Positions 7,551 to 17,183 are shown, counted from the stretch's first letter. The stretch is 64,000 nucleotides of DNA from Bacillota bacterium (GCA_023421115.1 JAEZUI010000094.1:44567-108566); one strand, 5' to 3'. Notes: generated by a model not told the origin, from the sequence alone. Translations and numbers: made by a program.

Positions 7551-9131
7551 TTAGTCTGTAACAAGTAAACCATCATTTCCTATAAAGAAGACTTCTCTAG
7601 TAGATGTACCTATATATAAAATATTACTTAGATTATTAATTTGAGTAGGAATTTTCGATTTATCTCCAGATTTTAAATGAGAATAAGCATTTTTATTTTC
7701 CCATTTATAAACTGTTCCATCCTTCAGAAGAAAAATACAATCTTGATCGTTTGACTCTATATCTTTTACGTTGTTTAGATACGGTACCAAATTAGATACA
7801 GAAAGAGAACCATTACTAGCCCATATAGAACCATCATTCTTTAAAGCCAAATAATTACCCAAATCAGTCACTATAACTTTTTCTACATTTTCAATATTAT
7901 TAAATGCAAGTATTTGGGAGAATTTCACTCCGTCATAAGATTCCCAAATAGAACCATCATTTTTTATAGCTGAAATTCCATTATATTTATTTCTTGAAAT
8001 ACTCTTAACATCAGAAATTTGTTCGATTTTTGTAGGTTTTATATAACCCTTACCCCATACCCATAAATCACCTTTACTAAGTGCAAAACTTATATTACTA
8101 GTAGCGCATATTTGTTCGATATCCTTTATACCAAAAACTTTTGTTGGTAACACTTTGTATATATTGCTTGCGACACCACATACTGAGTAAAGATTATGTC
8201 CCCACGCCCATACAGTGCCATCTTCTCTTAAAGCTAATGAATAATAGTCTGATGCTGAAATATTTACTATATCTGATAGTTGATCAATCTTGATAGGAAC
8301 ACTACTATTTTCCTCTTTATCATTCCCTAATTGATAATATGTATTTGAACCCCATGCCCATACTGTTCCGTTTTCGTTAAGGACTATTGTATGATCAATT
8401 CCTCCTGTAACTTTCTTGAATTTATAAGAGTTTTCTGTATCTTTTGTAGTAACTACTATCTTTTCAGTAGATTTCGAATAATTGCCAGAATCGTCCTTTG
8501 CAATCACAGAAAATCCATAGGATGTGTTTGTCTCCAATCCTTCAACTATAAATCCATTACAAGTGGTCGATGCATAATATGAATTATCCACATATATATC
8601 ATAACTTATATTATCCTCTGAAATATCCCAAGCCAATGTTACAGATGATTCTGTTTTAGTTACATAATGAAAATCTTGAGGCGGTAAAAGTTTTTCATTA
8701 TCTTTATCACTTGTTGGAGTTGGAGTAATAATTGGGTCTTTTGTTGGTGTTACTTCAGCCTCCTCGGCTGGGAACACATTTATAAACCCTAATAGATACT
8801 TTCTCATATATGCAAAATCAATACTACTAAATTGTTTATTTCCATCAACATCTGCTGCCCAAGCTCCATTTGATATATCAAAATCCTCTTTTAAACCAAG
8901 TAAAACTAACCTCATATTTGCAAAATCTATACTGTTTCTAGCCCCATCTCCATTTACATCACCAATAAGGATTGATTCAGCACGTGATTGCATAAGGATC
9001 TGTCTTTCAGATTGAGTCTTATACACTTGTTCTGTAGCATATGCTTTAAAACTAAGCATATCAGCAATAATAATTTGTGTCATAAATAAACAAATAATTA
9101 CTAATAAATTTAACTTTTTCTTTTTAAACAT
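7551..9131 (-). CDS. Secreted dockerin - fibronectin III - RCC1-repeat protein
   Basis: A 526-residue secreted protein starts at the ATG 9131 behind AGGAGGG. A signal peptide covers residues 1-34 (KKKK then a hydrophobic core). A type I dockerin follows, with two calcium-binding repeats (DVNGDGARNSID, DVDGNKQFSSID). Then come a Thr/Pro linker (TPTKDPIITPTPT), one fibronectin III domain (about residues 145-230), and RCC1/BNR-like repeats to the end (GTVWAWGSN, GTVWAWGHN, GSIWASNGS), likely a beta-propeller. The dockerin would dock the protein onto a cohesin of a cellulosomal scaffoldin outside the cell. No catalytic domain is seen, so the propeller may be a binding module. A dockerin placed N-terminally is less usual. 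Confidence 0.85.
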   Translation of the reverse strand: MFKKKKLNLLVIICLFMTQIIIADMLSFKAYATEQVYKTQSERQILMQSRAESILIGDVNGDGARNSIDFANMRLVLLGLKEDFDISNGAWAADVDGNKQFSSIDFAYMRKYLLGFINVFPAEEAEVTPTKDPIITPTPTSDKDNEKLLPPQDFHYVTKTESSVTLAWDISEDNISYDIYVDNSYYASTTCNGFIVEGLETNTSYGFSVIAKDDSGNYSKSTEKIVVTTKDTENSYKFKKVTGGIDHTIVLNENGTVWAWGSNTYYQLGNDKEENSSVPIKIDQLSDIVNISASDYYSLALREDGTVWAWGHNLYSVCGVASNIYKVLPTKVFGIKDIEQICATSNISFALSKGDLWVWGKGYIKPTKIEQISDVKSISRNKYNGISAIKNDGSIWESYDGVKFSQILAFNNIENVEKVIVTDLGNYLALKNDGSIWASNGSLSVSNLVPYLNNVKDIESNDQDCIFLLKDGTVYKWENKNAYSHLKSGDKSKIPTQINNLSNILYIGTSTREVFFIGNDGLLVTD

Positions 9132-9224
9132 TTTTTGCCCTCCTAAAGATTTTTTCTTATATTTCAAATTTCAAATATAAAATGAATTACTGAACAATTA
9201 TAGCATACATAACAATAAAACAAA

Positions 9225-9272
9225 CCGAAAGAATATACAAAAAACCGAAAAAAGACCGAAATAAAACCGAAA
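9225..9272. promoter_or_regulatory. Phased CCGAAA direct repeats upstream of the dockerin gene
   Basis: CCGAAA occurs at 9225, 9245, 9256 and 9267, so the last three are exactly 11 bases apart, about one helical turn. This suggests a cooperative binding site in the dockerin gene's upstream region. No regulator is known to me. Confidence 0.4.
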
Positions 9273-9397
9273 AAAACTTGCAGTCGAATATTTATTCGTT
9301 CCTGGTTAGTGTAAAGTTATTGCAGGAAAAAATAAACTAAAAGACACATCTTTATGATAAAATGTTTTTGACAAGAAAAAAAGAAAAGAAAGAGCTG

Positions 9398-9417
9398 AGG
9401 TTGCAAGGTTTTTGCAG
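9398..9417 (+). repeat. 20-bp RHS core relic
   Basis: These 20 bases are identical to 2754-2773 in the RHS core, which encodes VARFLQ. Here the frame also reads A-E-V-A-R-F-L-Q-R-Y then stop. It is probably a scar of a further RHS copy. Confidence 0.5.
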
Positions 9418-9477
9418 CGGTATTAAGGAAAGACGGATAAAATATCAGAGATAAATAACAATAAAAGAGGTTACAAA

Positions 9478-10287
9478 ATGAAAAAGAAAATAATTGTGAT
9501 AATTATATTGATACTTGGATTTTTTATATATTGCATAATCCAGAATAATGTCTTGATAATTTCAAACTACGACATTATATCATCAAAGGTTACAAAGGAG
9601 TTTAAAATTGTTCATTTGTCTGATTTGCATGATAAGCAATTTGGAAAAGACAATCAAACTTTAGTTCGTGTTGTAAAGCAGCAAAAGCCTGATATTATAG
9701 TTTTTACAGGAGATTTGGTTGATCAGAAGACGGAAGATGTTACAAGCAGTGTAAATACTCTTGGTGAATTGAATAAATCGGCACAAGTTTATTATATACC
9801 AGGAAATCATGAGTACAGGTGTGAAAAGGCCCAATTGATATTTAGAATGTTGGAAGATGAAAATGTAGAAGTGTTAAACTTAAAAACACAAGCTAGTACC
9901 TTAAGTGGAGTAAACATTGATATAATTGGTATTGACGAGATGGTTAACAGTGTTGAGAGTATAAATAAGATACTGACCGAATTTGAAAAGAGTAATAACT
10001 TTAAAATTGTACTTTCGCATTTTCCGGAAAACTTTCCAAGATACTATTCAAGTTATGATGTTGATTTGGTTTTGTCAGGTCATGCTCATGGTGGACAATT
10101 CAATGTTCCGTTTATTGGAGGTCTTTATGCACCGGGGCAGGGATTTTTTCCGGATTACTATAAAGGAGCTTATTCGGAGAAGGGTGTTAATCTTGTTGTT
10201 AGCAGTGGTTTGGGAAATAGCGTAATACCGCTTAGGATATTTAACAATCCTGAGGTGGTTGTCATAAATATAAAACCTTCAGAATAG
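9478..10287 (+). CDS. Metallophosphoesterase, membrane anchored (YkuE-like)
   Basis: This 269-residue protein has an N-terminal membrane anchor (residues 5-25) and then a calcineurin-like phosphoesterase domain. All metal-binding motifs are present in order: LSDLHD, FTGDLVD, PGNHEY, LSHFPE and LSGHAHGGQF. The family hydrolyses phosphomonoesters or diesters with two metal ions; YkuE-like members act at the outer face of the membrane on lipid-linked or wall substrates. The substrate here is unknown. AGAGGT precedes the ATG. The gene stands alone between the dockerin gene and a chemoreceptor. Confidence 0.88.
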   Translation: MKKKIIVIIILILGFFIYCIIQNNVLIISNYDIISSKVTKEFKIVHLSDLHDKQFGKDNQTLVRVVKQQKPDIIVFTGDLVDQKTEDVTSSVNTLGELNKSAQVYYIPGNHEYRCEKAQLIFRMLEDENVEVLNLKTQASTLSGVNIDIIGIDEMVNSVESINKILTEFEKSNNFKIVLSHFPENFPRYYSSYDVDLVLSGHAHGGQFNVPFIGGLYAPGQGFFPDYYKGAYSEKGVNLVVSSGLGNSVIPLRIFNNPEVVVINIKPSE

Positions 10288-10631
10288 TCCAAAACAATAA
10301 GATTAAAAGTTTGAATTATTTACAGTCAATTTGTCGGAGCAACATTCTGGTAGAGACAAATTCATGGATGAAATCAATTTATAGCCAGTAGTATACAGAT
10401 GGGAATTTATAAGAAGTAGTACATAATAACTCGAACTTAAGCAAAGAAGGATTTTAGGGAGTTAATATAGAATATATAATCATAATAAAGTTTAACAGTT
10501 GGGAAGCTGATTGTTGGATAATTTCCTTATACATAATATTTAATTGTTTTACAATCAAGAAATAACTTCTCTGTTTGCACATCATTGCTTGCCTTATTAT
10601 AATCTGTTTTTATAGCTTATGGAGGTATACA
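10288..10631. other. Intergenic spacer before the chemoreceptor
   Basis: No gene is seen. A perfect 8-bp hairpin (AATTTGTC at 10328-10335 with 10355-10362) lies downstream of the phosphoesterase gene, without a clear T-run. Confidence 0.35.
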
Positions 10632-12434
10632 ATGGATAAATCAATGAAACTGTACCTTAGATCAATCTGGGAAATTGAGATGCCCCCATACATTTATCCA
10701 ATTGGTATAATGACGTTTTTAACCTATTTGTTATTTGGTAATACTCGTGAATATATTTTTGAGTTTAGTAGTGCTTTATTTGGAGCTGTATTGATAACAC
10801 TAATTCCTGGGGTTATGCAAAAGAAGCTATATTTAAGGATATCCCGTAGGTTAGATGAAAACAATTTATCAGATTCGGAATTATATGAGTATAAAAAGAT
10901 TTTATTGGGAAGACCCATAAGGGAAGGCTTATTTTCTAGTGTACGTTGGGTTTATGGAATGCTTAGCTGTTCATTAATTGGTCAAATCTTGATTCCTGAT
11001 AGAGCAGTTGATGGTTTTTTTTACAATGTTTTCGTAAATCTTTTAATTGCAGCTATTATGGCTCCTTTAGGATTTATTATGAATTCAACTAATACTGAAA
11101 TATTTAATAGCAGGCTGCTTAGTGATAAAAGATTTAGTAATATTGATATTGCTAAGTCGGATATATATCAATTTACTGTGATAAAGAAAACAATGCTTCT
11201 TGGATTAACACTTATATGGGTTTGTTTGGTTACCTTTTCGGCTATGGGTTATGGTATATTTACCGGCAAAATTACTTTGGATACAGCTGTAGTAAATTAC
11301 CTGGTAGCTTCTGTGGGGATAGTTTTTCTTACTTTATATGTTCTTTTCAGAGTTATCAAGGCAGATAAAAACAGATTGTCAGGAATATTATCGGTGGTAA
11401 AAGGTATCAGCGATGGCAATTTAGATACAAATGTTACAAGGATTTCAGTGGATGAGGTTGGTGAAATAGCAGAGTACATGAATATAATGAAAAAGTCTTT
11501 ATCAAAAACTATAAGCAGCATAAAAGATAAGGCATCTGATTTAAATATATATGCAGCTAATCTTTCTACCACTTCACAACAATTGGAATCGGTTTCAGGA
11601 GTTGTATCTAATACTGTTTCCGGGAATGCAAAAGGGGCTGCTTCGCAGGCAGAAGACTTGGCAAATATCATGCATGCGTTAAGCAATTTTGACGAGGCCT
11701 TTAAAAGTATTAAGAACTCTATAATCGCAGTCAGAGAAGGCTCGGAATTGACGGAAAGCTACTCGAGGGATGGAAGTAACAGGCTTGATGAATTGAACAA
11801 CTCTGTAAAAAATGTGACGGAATCCTTTGAATTTATGTCTAACAACATTAATAAATTAAATACTGATATTAGTTATATAGGAAAAATGGCTGATATGATA
11901 AAAGTTATATCTGGACAGACCAAACTTCTTGCTCTTAATGCAGCGATAGAGGCTGCAAGGGCTGGCGAAGCCGGAAAAGGTTTTGCCGTTGTAGCAGATG
12001 AAATAAGAAAACTTGCTGTAGAATCAAAAAAGGCCACAGAGAACATATCGAAACTTGTAAGTTCAATAACTACACAAACAGAAGATGTTGTAGATGCAAG
12101 TAATGAAGTTAATAAAAAGCTTACAACACAAGTTCAAACAATTTTAAATACAAACGAGTCCTTCGATGGAATTCTGAAGTCTTTGCTTGACACGTTTCCT
12201 AAACTGAAACAAACCTTTGCTGATACAGAAAAAGCTATCAAAGAAAAAGACTGTGTCATTGAAAGAATTCATTCAATATCGACAATAGCGGAACAGACAT
12301 CGGCTTCATCTCAGGAAGTTGCTGCGTCAGTTGAAGAAGTATTTACATCAGTAGAAGTGGTTGCAAAGACTGCTGAAAATTTAAAGTATTCGTCCGAAGA
12401 TATTATTGCAGATTTAAAAATGTTTAAAATTTAG
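10632..12434 (+). CDS. Methyl-accepting chemotaxis protein with multi-pass membrane input
   Basis: This 600-residue receptor starts at the ATG 10632 after GGAGGT; an earlier in-frame ATG at 10575 lacks one. About six membrane segments occupy residues 15-240, with no large extracellular ligand domain. A HAMP linker (about 245-300) and the cytoplasmic signalling domain follow. The hairpin tip is clear (KLLALNAAIEAARAGEAGKG, then FAVVADEIRKLA) and would bind CheA and CheW. A multi-pass input without a sensor loop fits sensing of membrane state or an intramembrane signal (inference). No che genes are near. A strong bidirectional terminator follows. Confidence 0.9.
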   Translation: MDKSMKLYLRSIWEIEMPPYIYPIGIMTFLTYLLFGNTREYIFEFSSALFGAVLITLIPGVMQKKLYLRISRRLDENNLSDSELYEYKKILLGRPIREGLFSSVRWVYGMLSCSLIGQILIPDRAVDGFFYNVFVNLLIAAIMAPLGFIMNSTNTEIFNSRLLSDKRFSNIDIAKSDIYQFTVIKKTMLLGLTLIWVCLVTFSAMGYGIFTGKITLDTAVVNYLVASVGIVFLTLYVLFRVIKADKNRLSGILSVVKGISDGNLDTNVTRISVDEVGEIAEYMNIMKKSLSKTISSIKDKASDLNIYAANLSTTSQQLESVSGVVSNTVSGNAKGAASQAEDLANIMHALSNFDEAFKSIKNSIIAVREGSELTESYSRDGSNRLDELNNSVKNVTESFEFMSNNINKLNTDISYIGKMADMIKVISGQTKLLALNAAIEAARAGEAGKGFAVVADEIRKLAVESKKATENISKLVSSITTQTEDVVDASNEVNKKLTTQVQTILNTNESFDGILKSLLDTFPKLKQTFADTEKAIKEKDCVIERIHSISTIAEQTSASSQEVAASVEEVFTSVEVVAKTAENLKYSSEDIIADLKMFKI

Positions 12435-12437
12435 AAA

Positions 12438-12490
12438 ATGCTCCCTTCCAAACAAGTATCATTTCACTTGTCTGCTTTAGAAGGGAGCAT
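12438..12490. terminator. Bidirectional terminator between chemoreceptor and asd
   Basis: ATGCTCCCTTC (12438-12448) pairs perfectly with GAAGGGAGCAT (12480-12490). It lies between the convergent chemoreceptor and asd genes. Confidence 0.7.
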
Positions 12491-12501
12491 ATATCAATAA
12501 A

Positions 12502-13587
12502 TTATTTAGCTTTGATATAACCTTCAGCCTTAAGAAGTTCTGCAATAAGAACTGCTCCACCTGCTGCACCTCTTATGGTATTGTGTGAAAGACACACGAA
12601 TTTGTAGTCATACATAATATCTTCCCTTAGTCTTCCTACAGTAACACCCATTCCGTTTTCATAATCTCTGTCGAGTTTTGTCTGTGGTCTGTTGTCTTCA
12701 GTCATATATTTAAGGAACTGTTTTGGTGCACTTGGGAGTTCAAGAGACTGAGGTTTGCCTTTGAAGCTTTCCCAAAGGGCAAGTATTTCGTCTTTTGAAG
12801 GTTTCTTGTCAAAAGAGACAAATACTGCAGCCATATGTCCATCTAATGCAGGAACCCTGATGCACTGTGTAGTAATTATTGGTGATTTTGCTTTAACAAT
12901 TTCATTACCTTCAACTGCACCCCAGATTTTTAGCGGCTCTTGTTCACTCTTTTCTTCTTCGCCGCCAATATAAGGAATTACGTTATCTATCATTTCAGGC
13001 CAATCTGTGAAGGTCTTTCCTGCACCGGAGATAGCTTGATATGTGCAAGCTGTAACCTTGCTGACCCCAAAATGTCTTAACGGATGTAATGCTGGTACAT
13101 AGCTCTGTATGGAGCAGTTGGGTTTAACAGCAATAAAACCGTTCTTTACACCTAATCTTTTTCTTTGACTTTCTATTACCTCGAGGTGTGAATCATTTAA
13201 TTCTGGAATAACCATTGGTACGTCAGGAGTCCAACGGTGTGCGGAGTTATTTGAAACAAGAGGTGTATCAGTCTTGGCATAGGCCTCCTCAAGAGCTTTG
13301 ATTTCATCTTTCTTCATATCTACAGCACAGAATACAAAGTCAACATCTTTTGCTACATCTTCTACATTTGCCGCATTCTTAACAATTATGTTCTTGACAT
13401 TTTCAGGAATGGGTGCATTAAGCTTCCAACGTCCATCTACAGCTTCTAAATAGCTTTTACCGGAAGATTTTTCACTAGCAGCTATTGATACTACTTCAAA
13501 CCAGGGATGGTTTTCTAAGAGGGTTATGAACCTCTGACCCACCATGCCTGTTCCTCCAACGATACCTACTTTTAATTTATTACTCAT
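12502..13587 (-). CDS. asd: Aspartate-semialdehyde dehydrogenase
   Basis: The enzyme reduces aspartyl phosphate to aspartate semialdehyde with NADPH, the branch point to lysine/diaminopimelate, threonine and methionine. It is 361 residues long. The nucleotide-binding GIVGGTGMVGQRF is at residues 8-20, the catalytic Cys is in KPNCSIQSY near residue 157, and a conserved His lies in the C-terminal region. Length and motifs match the archaeal/fungal-type branch that some clostridia use. AGGAG precedes the ATG. It is monocistronic, with a sigma-A-like promoter upstream. Confidence 0.93.
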   Translation of the reverse strand: MSNKLKVGIVGGTGMVGQRFITLLENHPWFEVVSIAASEKSSGKSYLEAVDGRWKLNAPIPENVKNIIVKNAANVEDVAKDVDFVFCAVDMKKDEIKALEEAYAKTDTPLVSNNSAHRWTPDVPMVIPELNDSHLEVIESQRKRLGVKNGFIAVKPNCSIQSYVPALHPLRHFGVSKVTACTYQAISGAGKTFTDWPEMIDNVIPYIGGEEEKSEQEPLKIWGAVEGNEIVKAKSPIITTQCIRVPALDGHMAAVFVSFDKKPSKDEILALWESFKGKPQSLELPSAPKQFLKYMTEDNRPQTKLDRDYENGMGVTVGRLREDIMYDYKFVCLSHNTIRGAAGGAVLIAELLKAEGYIKAK

Positions 13588-13697
13588 AACCTTTCACTCC
13601 TATACGAAATATTTATAGTTCAATCTAATTAGCATTTGTTTATTAGATGTTTTCTTGAATGTACGCGTGTGAAGAACAAATGTGTTTGTATGGTGTA

Positions 13698-13726
13698 ATT
13701 TTAGCAAAAAGTTGCTCAGTTGACAA
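13698..13726 (-). promoter_or_regulatory. Likely sigma-A promoter of asd
   Basis: On the minus strand TTGTCA (13726-13721) and TAAAAT (13703-13698) are separated by 17 bases, about 110 bases upstream of the asd start. No lysine riboswitch was recognised in the leader. Confidence 0.5.
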
Positions 13727-14393
13727 TAGATTTATAAAATTTAATTAAAATATTCCGATATTTTTAATACAACCAATCAAAAGTAAAGGTTTTAAATAGC
13801 CTTAAAACATATAATAAAGGAAATAATCGGGGTTGTTAAGCATTAAATATTGGAAATTCTGTCTAAAATACTTTTTATCGAATTTAGGTGATTCAAAAAA
13901 AACTTTGCAATATAGTATGAAGGAAATTTGTAATGTGTAACATAAATTGGCATAATGAAACAAAAGGAAGGAATATTTTATAACTATATTCGTTTCGTAT
14001 AAAGAAATGATGTGAAAATATTGAGGTTTAATCTTTCTTTTTTAATAAACATAAATCTGTTTAAAAGGTTGGAAATACTAGCGTTGAGTAATTGAGTTTG
14101 GTCAGATTGCTATAATATACGAGTTGATCTAGAACTTCTAACTGTTTGTAATTCATCATAAGATATTGAAAGAAACAATAAAATAATGGATTGTTTTTAT
14201 AGATAGATAGGCTTAGAATATTAATATAACTATAAAACTGAGATTTTGGGATTAATTCTTATCAAATAAAACCATCGGTTAGGTAATTCAAAAATTTCAA
14301 CTTGTTAAATAGTAATGTTTTTGTGTTTGGAAGTTTAAAAGCTTCTAAGGATAGTTATTTATTGCAATTAAAGAATTTACAGGAGTTGATTAA
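13727..14393. other. Long AT-rich intergenic region with a family-I repeat fragment
   Basis: No gene is seen between asd and the MATE gene. Positions 13883-13915 match the left end of repeat family I (TTAGGTGATTC then AAACTTTGCAAT). Near 14323-14345 a sequence resembles its internal hairpin (TGTTTGGAAG, then AAAGCTTC). The two may be halves of a disrupted copy. Confidence 0.45.
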
Positions 14394-15806
14394 ATGGATA
14401 GAGAACAGGTTTTAGACAAGCGTATCACTCTTTTAGCACTTGTGTGGCCAATATTAATCGAAACATTTTTGAGAATGTTTTTTGGCACTATCGATACATT
14501 TATGCTCAGTGGATATTCGGATTTTGCTGTTGCGGGAGTCGGAGCTGCAAATCAGTATGTTTCCATATTGATATTACTATTTCAAATGGTATCGGGAGGA
14601 GCGGGAATAGTAATATCCCAGTATCTTGGTGCGAAAAATGACAAGAAGGCTTCGCATGTGGCATTGGTAGCTATTATGTTCAATTTGCTTTTTGGTATAT
14701 TGATAAGTATCGCAATGTTTGCTTTTTCTGGGAAAATACTTGGATTGATGAATTTTGAATCGGAGGTTTTTCAATATTCCAAAGAATATTTAGTTATCCT
14801 TGGTTCCTTTGCTTTCTTACAAGCAGTAAGCATAACTGTATCAGCGATATTGAGAAGTCATGGACTTGTGAAATATCCTATGTTGGTTAATATGGGAGCT
14901 AATTTGCTTAATATTATAGGAAATGCAATTTTTATTTACGGTATGTTTGGAGTACCTGTATTAGGTGTTAAAGGGGTTGCTATTTCAACAGTTAGTAGCC
15001 AAGTATTTGGATTGTTTGTAATGCTTGTTATTTTAAAGAGAAATGTGGGCATTAAATTCTCTTTGCCTGAAGTGTTGAAAATTCCAAAAGAAGAGATTGT
15101 TGAAGTTTTAAAGAGTATATTTAAGATAGGAGGTCCTTCAGCGGGCGAGTCATTATCTTATAATATTTCACAAATTGTTATAACATCTTTTATATCAACT
15201 ATGGGTGCTTTCGCGTTGTCAACAAGGTTTTATGTTTATAATATGATGTTTTACATTATGATGTTTGGGTTGGCAACTGCACAAGCTACACAGATTATTA
15301 TCGGGCACCTTATAGGAGCTGGGAAAAAAGATGAAGCATATAAGGCGTGTATTTACAGCCTTAAGTTATCGGCTATGGTATCTTTTTTGGTAGCCATAAT
15401 GTTTGCGCTGTTTGGAAAAATTCTTTTAGGTCTTTTTACTGATGATATAAATATTATCAAACTAGGTGGAATTCTGTTTATAATTACAATTGTTTTAGAA
15501 CCGGGAAGAACTTTTAACCTTATTGTCGGCTATGCACTTAAGGCTGCTGGTGATGCAAAGTATACTCTGTATTTAGGTTTGATATCTATGTGGCTTGTAT
15601 TAGTTGCAATGTCTTATTTTTTAGGTATCTCAATGGGCTTGGGACTTGTTGGAGTTTGGATAGCTTTTGCTATGGACGAATGGTTAAGAGGAATCATGAT
15701 GCTTAAAAGATGGAAATCAAGGGTTTGGGAGAAAAAGGCAGTGGTCACGAAGAAGGAAAGTAGTATAGAGACTGAGGATGAGAAATTGCTGCAAACTGTA
15801 AATTAA
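14394..15806 (+). CDS. MATE family efflux transporter
   Basis: This 470-residue inner-membrane protein has twelve predicted helices in two homologous halves, the layout of MATE (NorM/DinF) drug/sodium or drug/proton antiporters. Family-like segments include GTIDTFMLSGYSDFAVAGVG near the start and PSAGESLSYNISQ at the beginning of the second half. The C-terminal 25 residues are a charged cytoplasmic tail. AGGAG precedes the ATG. It stands alone and ends at a strong terminator. The substrate cannot be inferred. Confidence 0.92.
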   Translation: MDREQVLDKRITLLALVWPILIETFLRMFFGTIDTFMLSGYSDFAVAGVGAANQYVSILILLFQMVSGGAGIVISQYLGAKNDKKASHVALVAIMFNLLFGILISIAMFAFSGKILGLMNFESEVFQYSKEYLVILGSFAFLQAVSITVSAILRSHGLVKYPMLVNMGANLLNIIGNAIFIYGMFGVPVLGVKGVAISTVSSQVFGLFVMLVILKRNVGIKFSLPEVLKIPKEEIVEVLKSIFKIGGPSAGESLSYNISQIVITSFISTMGAFALSTRFYVYNMMFYIMMFGLATAQATQIIIGHLIGAGKKDEAYKACIYSLKLSAMVSFLVAIMFALFGKILLGLFTDDINIIKLGGILFIITIVLEPGRTFNLIVGYALKAAGDAKYTLYLGLISMWLVLVAMSYFLGISMGLGLVGVWIAFAMDEWLRGIMMLKRWKSRVWEKKAVVTKKESSIETEDEKLLQTVN

Positions 15807-15830
15807 TACAAAAATATTGTTGTTTGTATA

Positions 15831-15900
15831 AAAAAAACGGTCACTTAAATTTTATGTAAATTTTTTTACCATAAAGTTTAAAATGTGTAACCGTTTTTTT
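15831..15900 (+). terminator. Terminator of the MATE gene
   Basis: AAAAAAACGGT (15831-15841) pairs with ACCGTTTTTTT (15890-15900), and much of the interior also pairs. The T-run makes it a clear intrinsic terminator, usable on both strands. Confidence 0.75.
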
Positions 15901-16013
15901 TGTGATTAATATAATGGTAATATAAGTGAGCAAAAGATAAAAAATGGGTGATTTACACACCGATTATATTGTTATTGTATAGAGGTTATAGTATAAAAAG
16001 GAGGTTTTTAATT

Positions 16014-16790
16014 ATGTCTGGTCATGAACATCAACATGGACCTAAGATTGAAGCAGGTCAGATTTGTAATCCTGACTGTTTTCCACCACCAAATGAATTG
16101 GTTTGTATACAAGTACCAAAGGTATTTGATCAAGTTGCATTAAGAGAATGTATAACAAAATCAATAAAAGTCAGAAAGTGTGGACATGAAACTCATGGGC
16201 CGATACCTGGACCTATGCCGATTGATTTTGAAGGTATAACTGATTTTGATATAGTTGAGGTAAAAGTTATATCAAAAACAGATTCCTTAACTAGATCGGG
16301 GTTCAAAAAGTTAAAATTATTTGTCAAAATTGGTTACAAGATTCACTTCTCAATTGGTGACAGACATGAAATCGAGCATGATGAAGCTGTTTTTAATCTC
16401 ACGATAAATGAAATATACTGCCCAAGTTGTGTAGCACAAATAGGTGTAATAAGGGCAAAAGATTGTCCTGAAAGTCACGGCCACGATAAGGATAAAACCC
16501 TTGATGTTGATGGAACACTTATTAAAGTGGAAGCACTTGCTGAAGCATTTAATGATGTCGTACATCCTGAAACTGGTATATTAACTTTTGATATTGGTGC
16601 CTTCTTTATAGTTAAATGTGAATGTATAGTTCAATTATTAATACCTGCATATGGATATTGTCCTGTTCCTCCGGAACAGATCAATCCTGCTGCACAGAAC
16701 TGCAGAACATTTAATGATAGAACAAGAACACCTTTCCCAACTAAATTCTTCCCTGATCAAAAGTGGAATCCTCTTGACAGAAACGAATAA
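16014..16790 (+). CDS. Cys/His-rich hypothetical protein (possibly spore surface)
   Basis: This 258-residue protein starts at the ATG 16014 behind GGAGGT. The N-terminus is His-rich (SGHEHQHGP), followed by NPDCFPPPNELVC and VPKVFDQVALREC. Paired Cys (CPSC) occur near residue 137, and more Cys are spread to the end (KCECIV, GYCPVP, QNCRTF). There is no signal peptide or membrane segment. Two beta-rich halves with a central insert can be seen. The style resembles clostridial spore-coat or exosporium proteins with repeated VPKVFD-type domains, but that is inference and I do not recognise the family with certainty. It is followed by its own terminator. Confidence 0.6.
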   Translation: MSGHEHQHGPKIEAGQICNPDCFPPPNELVCIQVPKVFDQVALRECITKSIKVRKCGHETHGPIPGPMPIDFEGITDFDIVEVKVISKTDSLTRSGFKKLKLFVKIGYKIHFSIGDRHEIEHDEAVFNLTINEIYCPSCVAQIGVIRAKDCPESHGHDKDKTLDVDGTLIKVEALAEAFNDVVHPETGILTFDIGAFFIVKCECIVQLLIPAYGYCPVPPEQINPAAQNCRTFNDRTRTPFPTKFFPDQKWNPLDRNE

Positions 16791-16812
16791 GGTTATTCCA
16801 AAGAAAAAATGT

Positions 16813-16844
16813 GCAGAGCTGCTTTGTAGCAGTTCTGCATGTTT
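16813..16844 (+). terminator. Terminator of the Cys/His-rich gene
   Basis: GCAGAGCTGC (16813-16822) pairs with GCAGTTCTGC (16829-16838), and ATGTTTT follows. Confidence 0.7.
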
Positions 16845-16906
16845 TATTCCACTTCGTTCTGATGAAGTCAAAGAGGATACGAGTTACATTATATGGAGTG
16901 AAAAGT

Positions 16907-17170
16907 ATGACAAACTATTATGTCGGATTAGAATCGAGGTCCCATGCTTTTTTGTTGGAACGCAGGATGAAAAATGAGGGTATTAAATGTGAAATTTCCT
17001 TTGTACCTAGGGAAGTTATGAATGACTTATGTAACATGGGTATAAAGTTTGAGGAAAATGTACTTACAATGGCAGTAAATTTGCTGAGACGTTGCGGTTT
17101 GCCAGGATGCAGGTTGTACAGAGAGACAGTAATGCCTTATGGATTTATATACAGTGAAGTACAAATATAG
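16907..17170 (+). CDS. DUF3343-like small protein (putative Se/S carrier-like)
   Basis: This 87-residue cytosolic protein starts at the ATG 16907 after GGAGTG. It begins with an aligned Tyr-Val strand and SRSHAFLLERRMKNEG. The conserved VPRE box follows (FVPREVMNDLCNMGIKF), then a final strand. This is the pattern of DUF3343, whose relatives often sit beside selenium or sulfur-transfer genes. The Cys within the LCNMGI segment matches the usual SSCG position. No sulfur genes are adjacent here. Two extra Cys (RRCGLPGC) are present in the second half. The assignment is by pattern only. Confidence 0.6.
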   Translation: MTNYYVGLESRSHAFLLERRMKNEGIKCEISFVPREVMNDLCNMGIKFEENVLTMAVNLLRRCGLPGCRLYRETVMPYGFIYSEVQI

Positions 17171-17183
17171 GGTTTGATAAAAC

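Noticed and set aside
13588..13800. Lysine riboswitch upstream of asd
   Set aside because: The leader is only about 100 bases after the likely promoter and shows none of the L-box motifs.
16651..16977. ORF of 108 codons across the Cys/His-rich gene end
   Set aside because: It overlaps two better-supported genes and a terminator in another frame.
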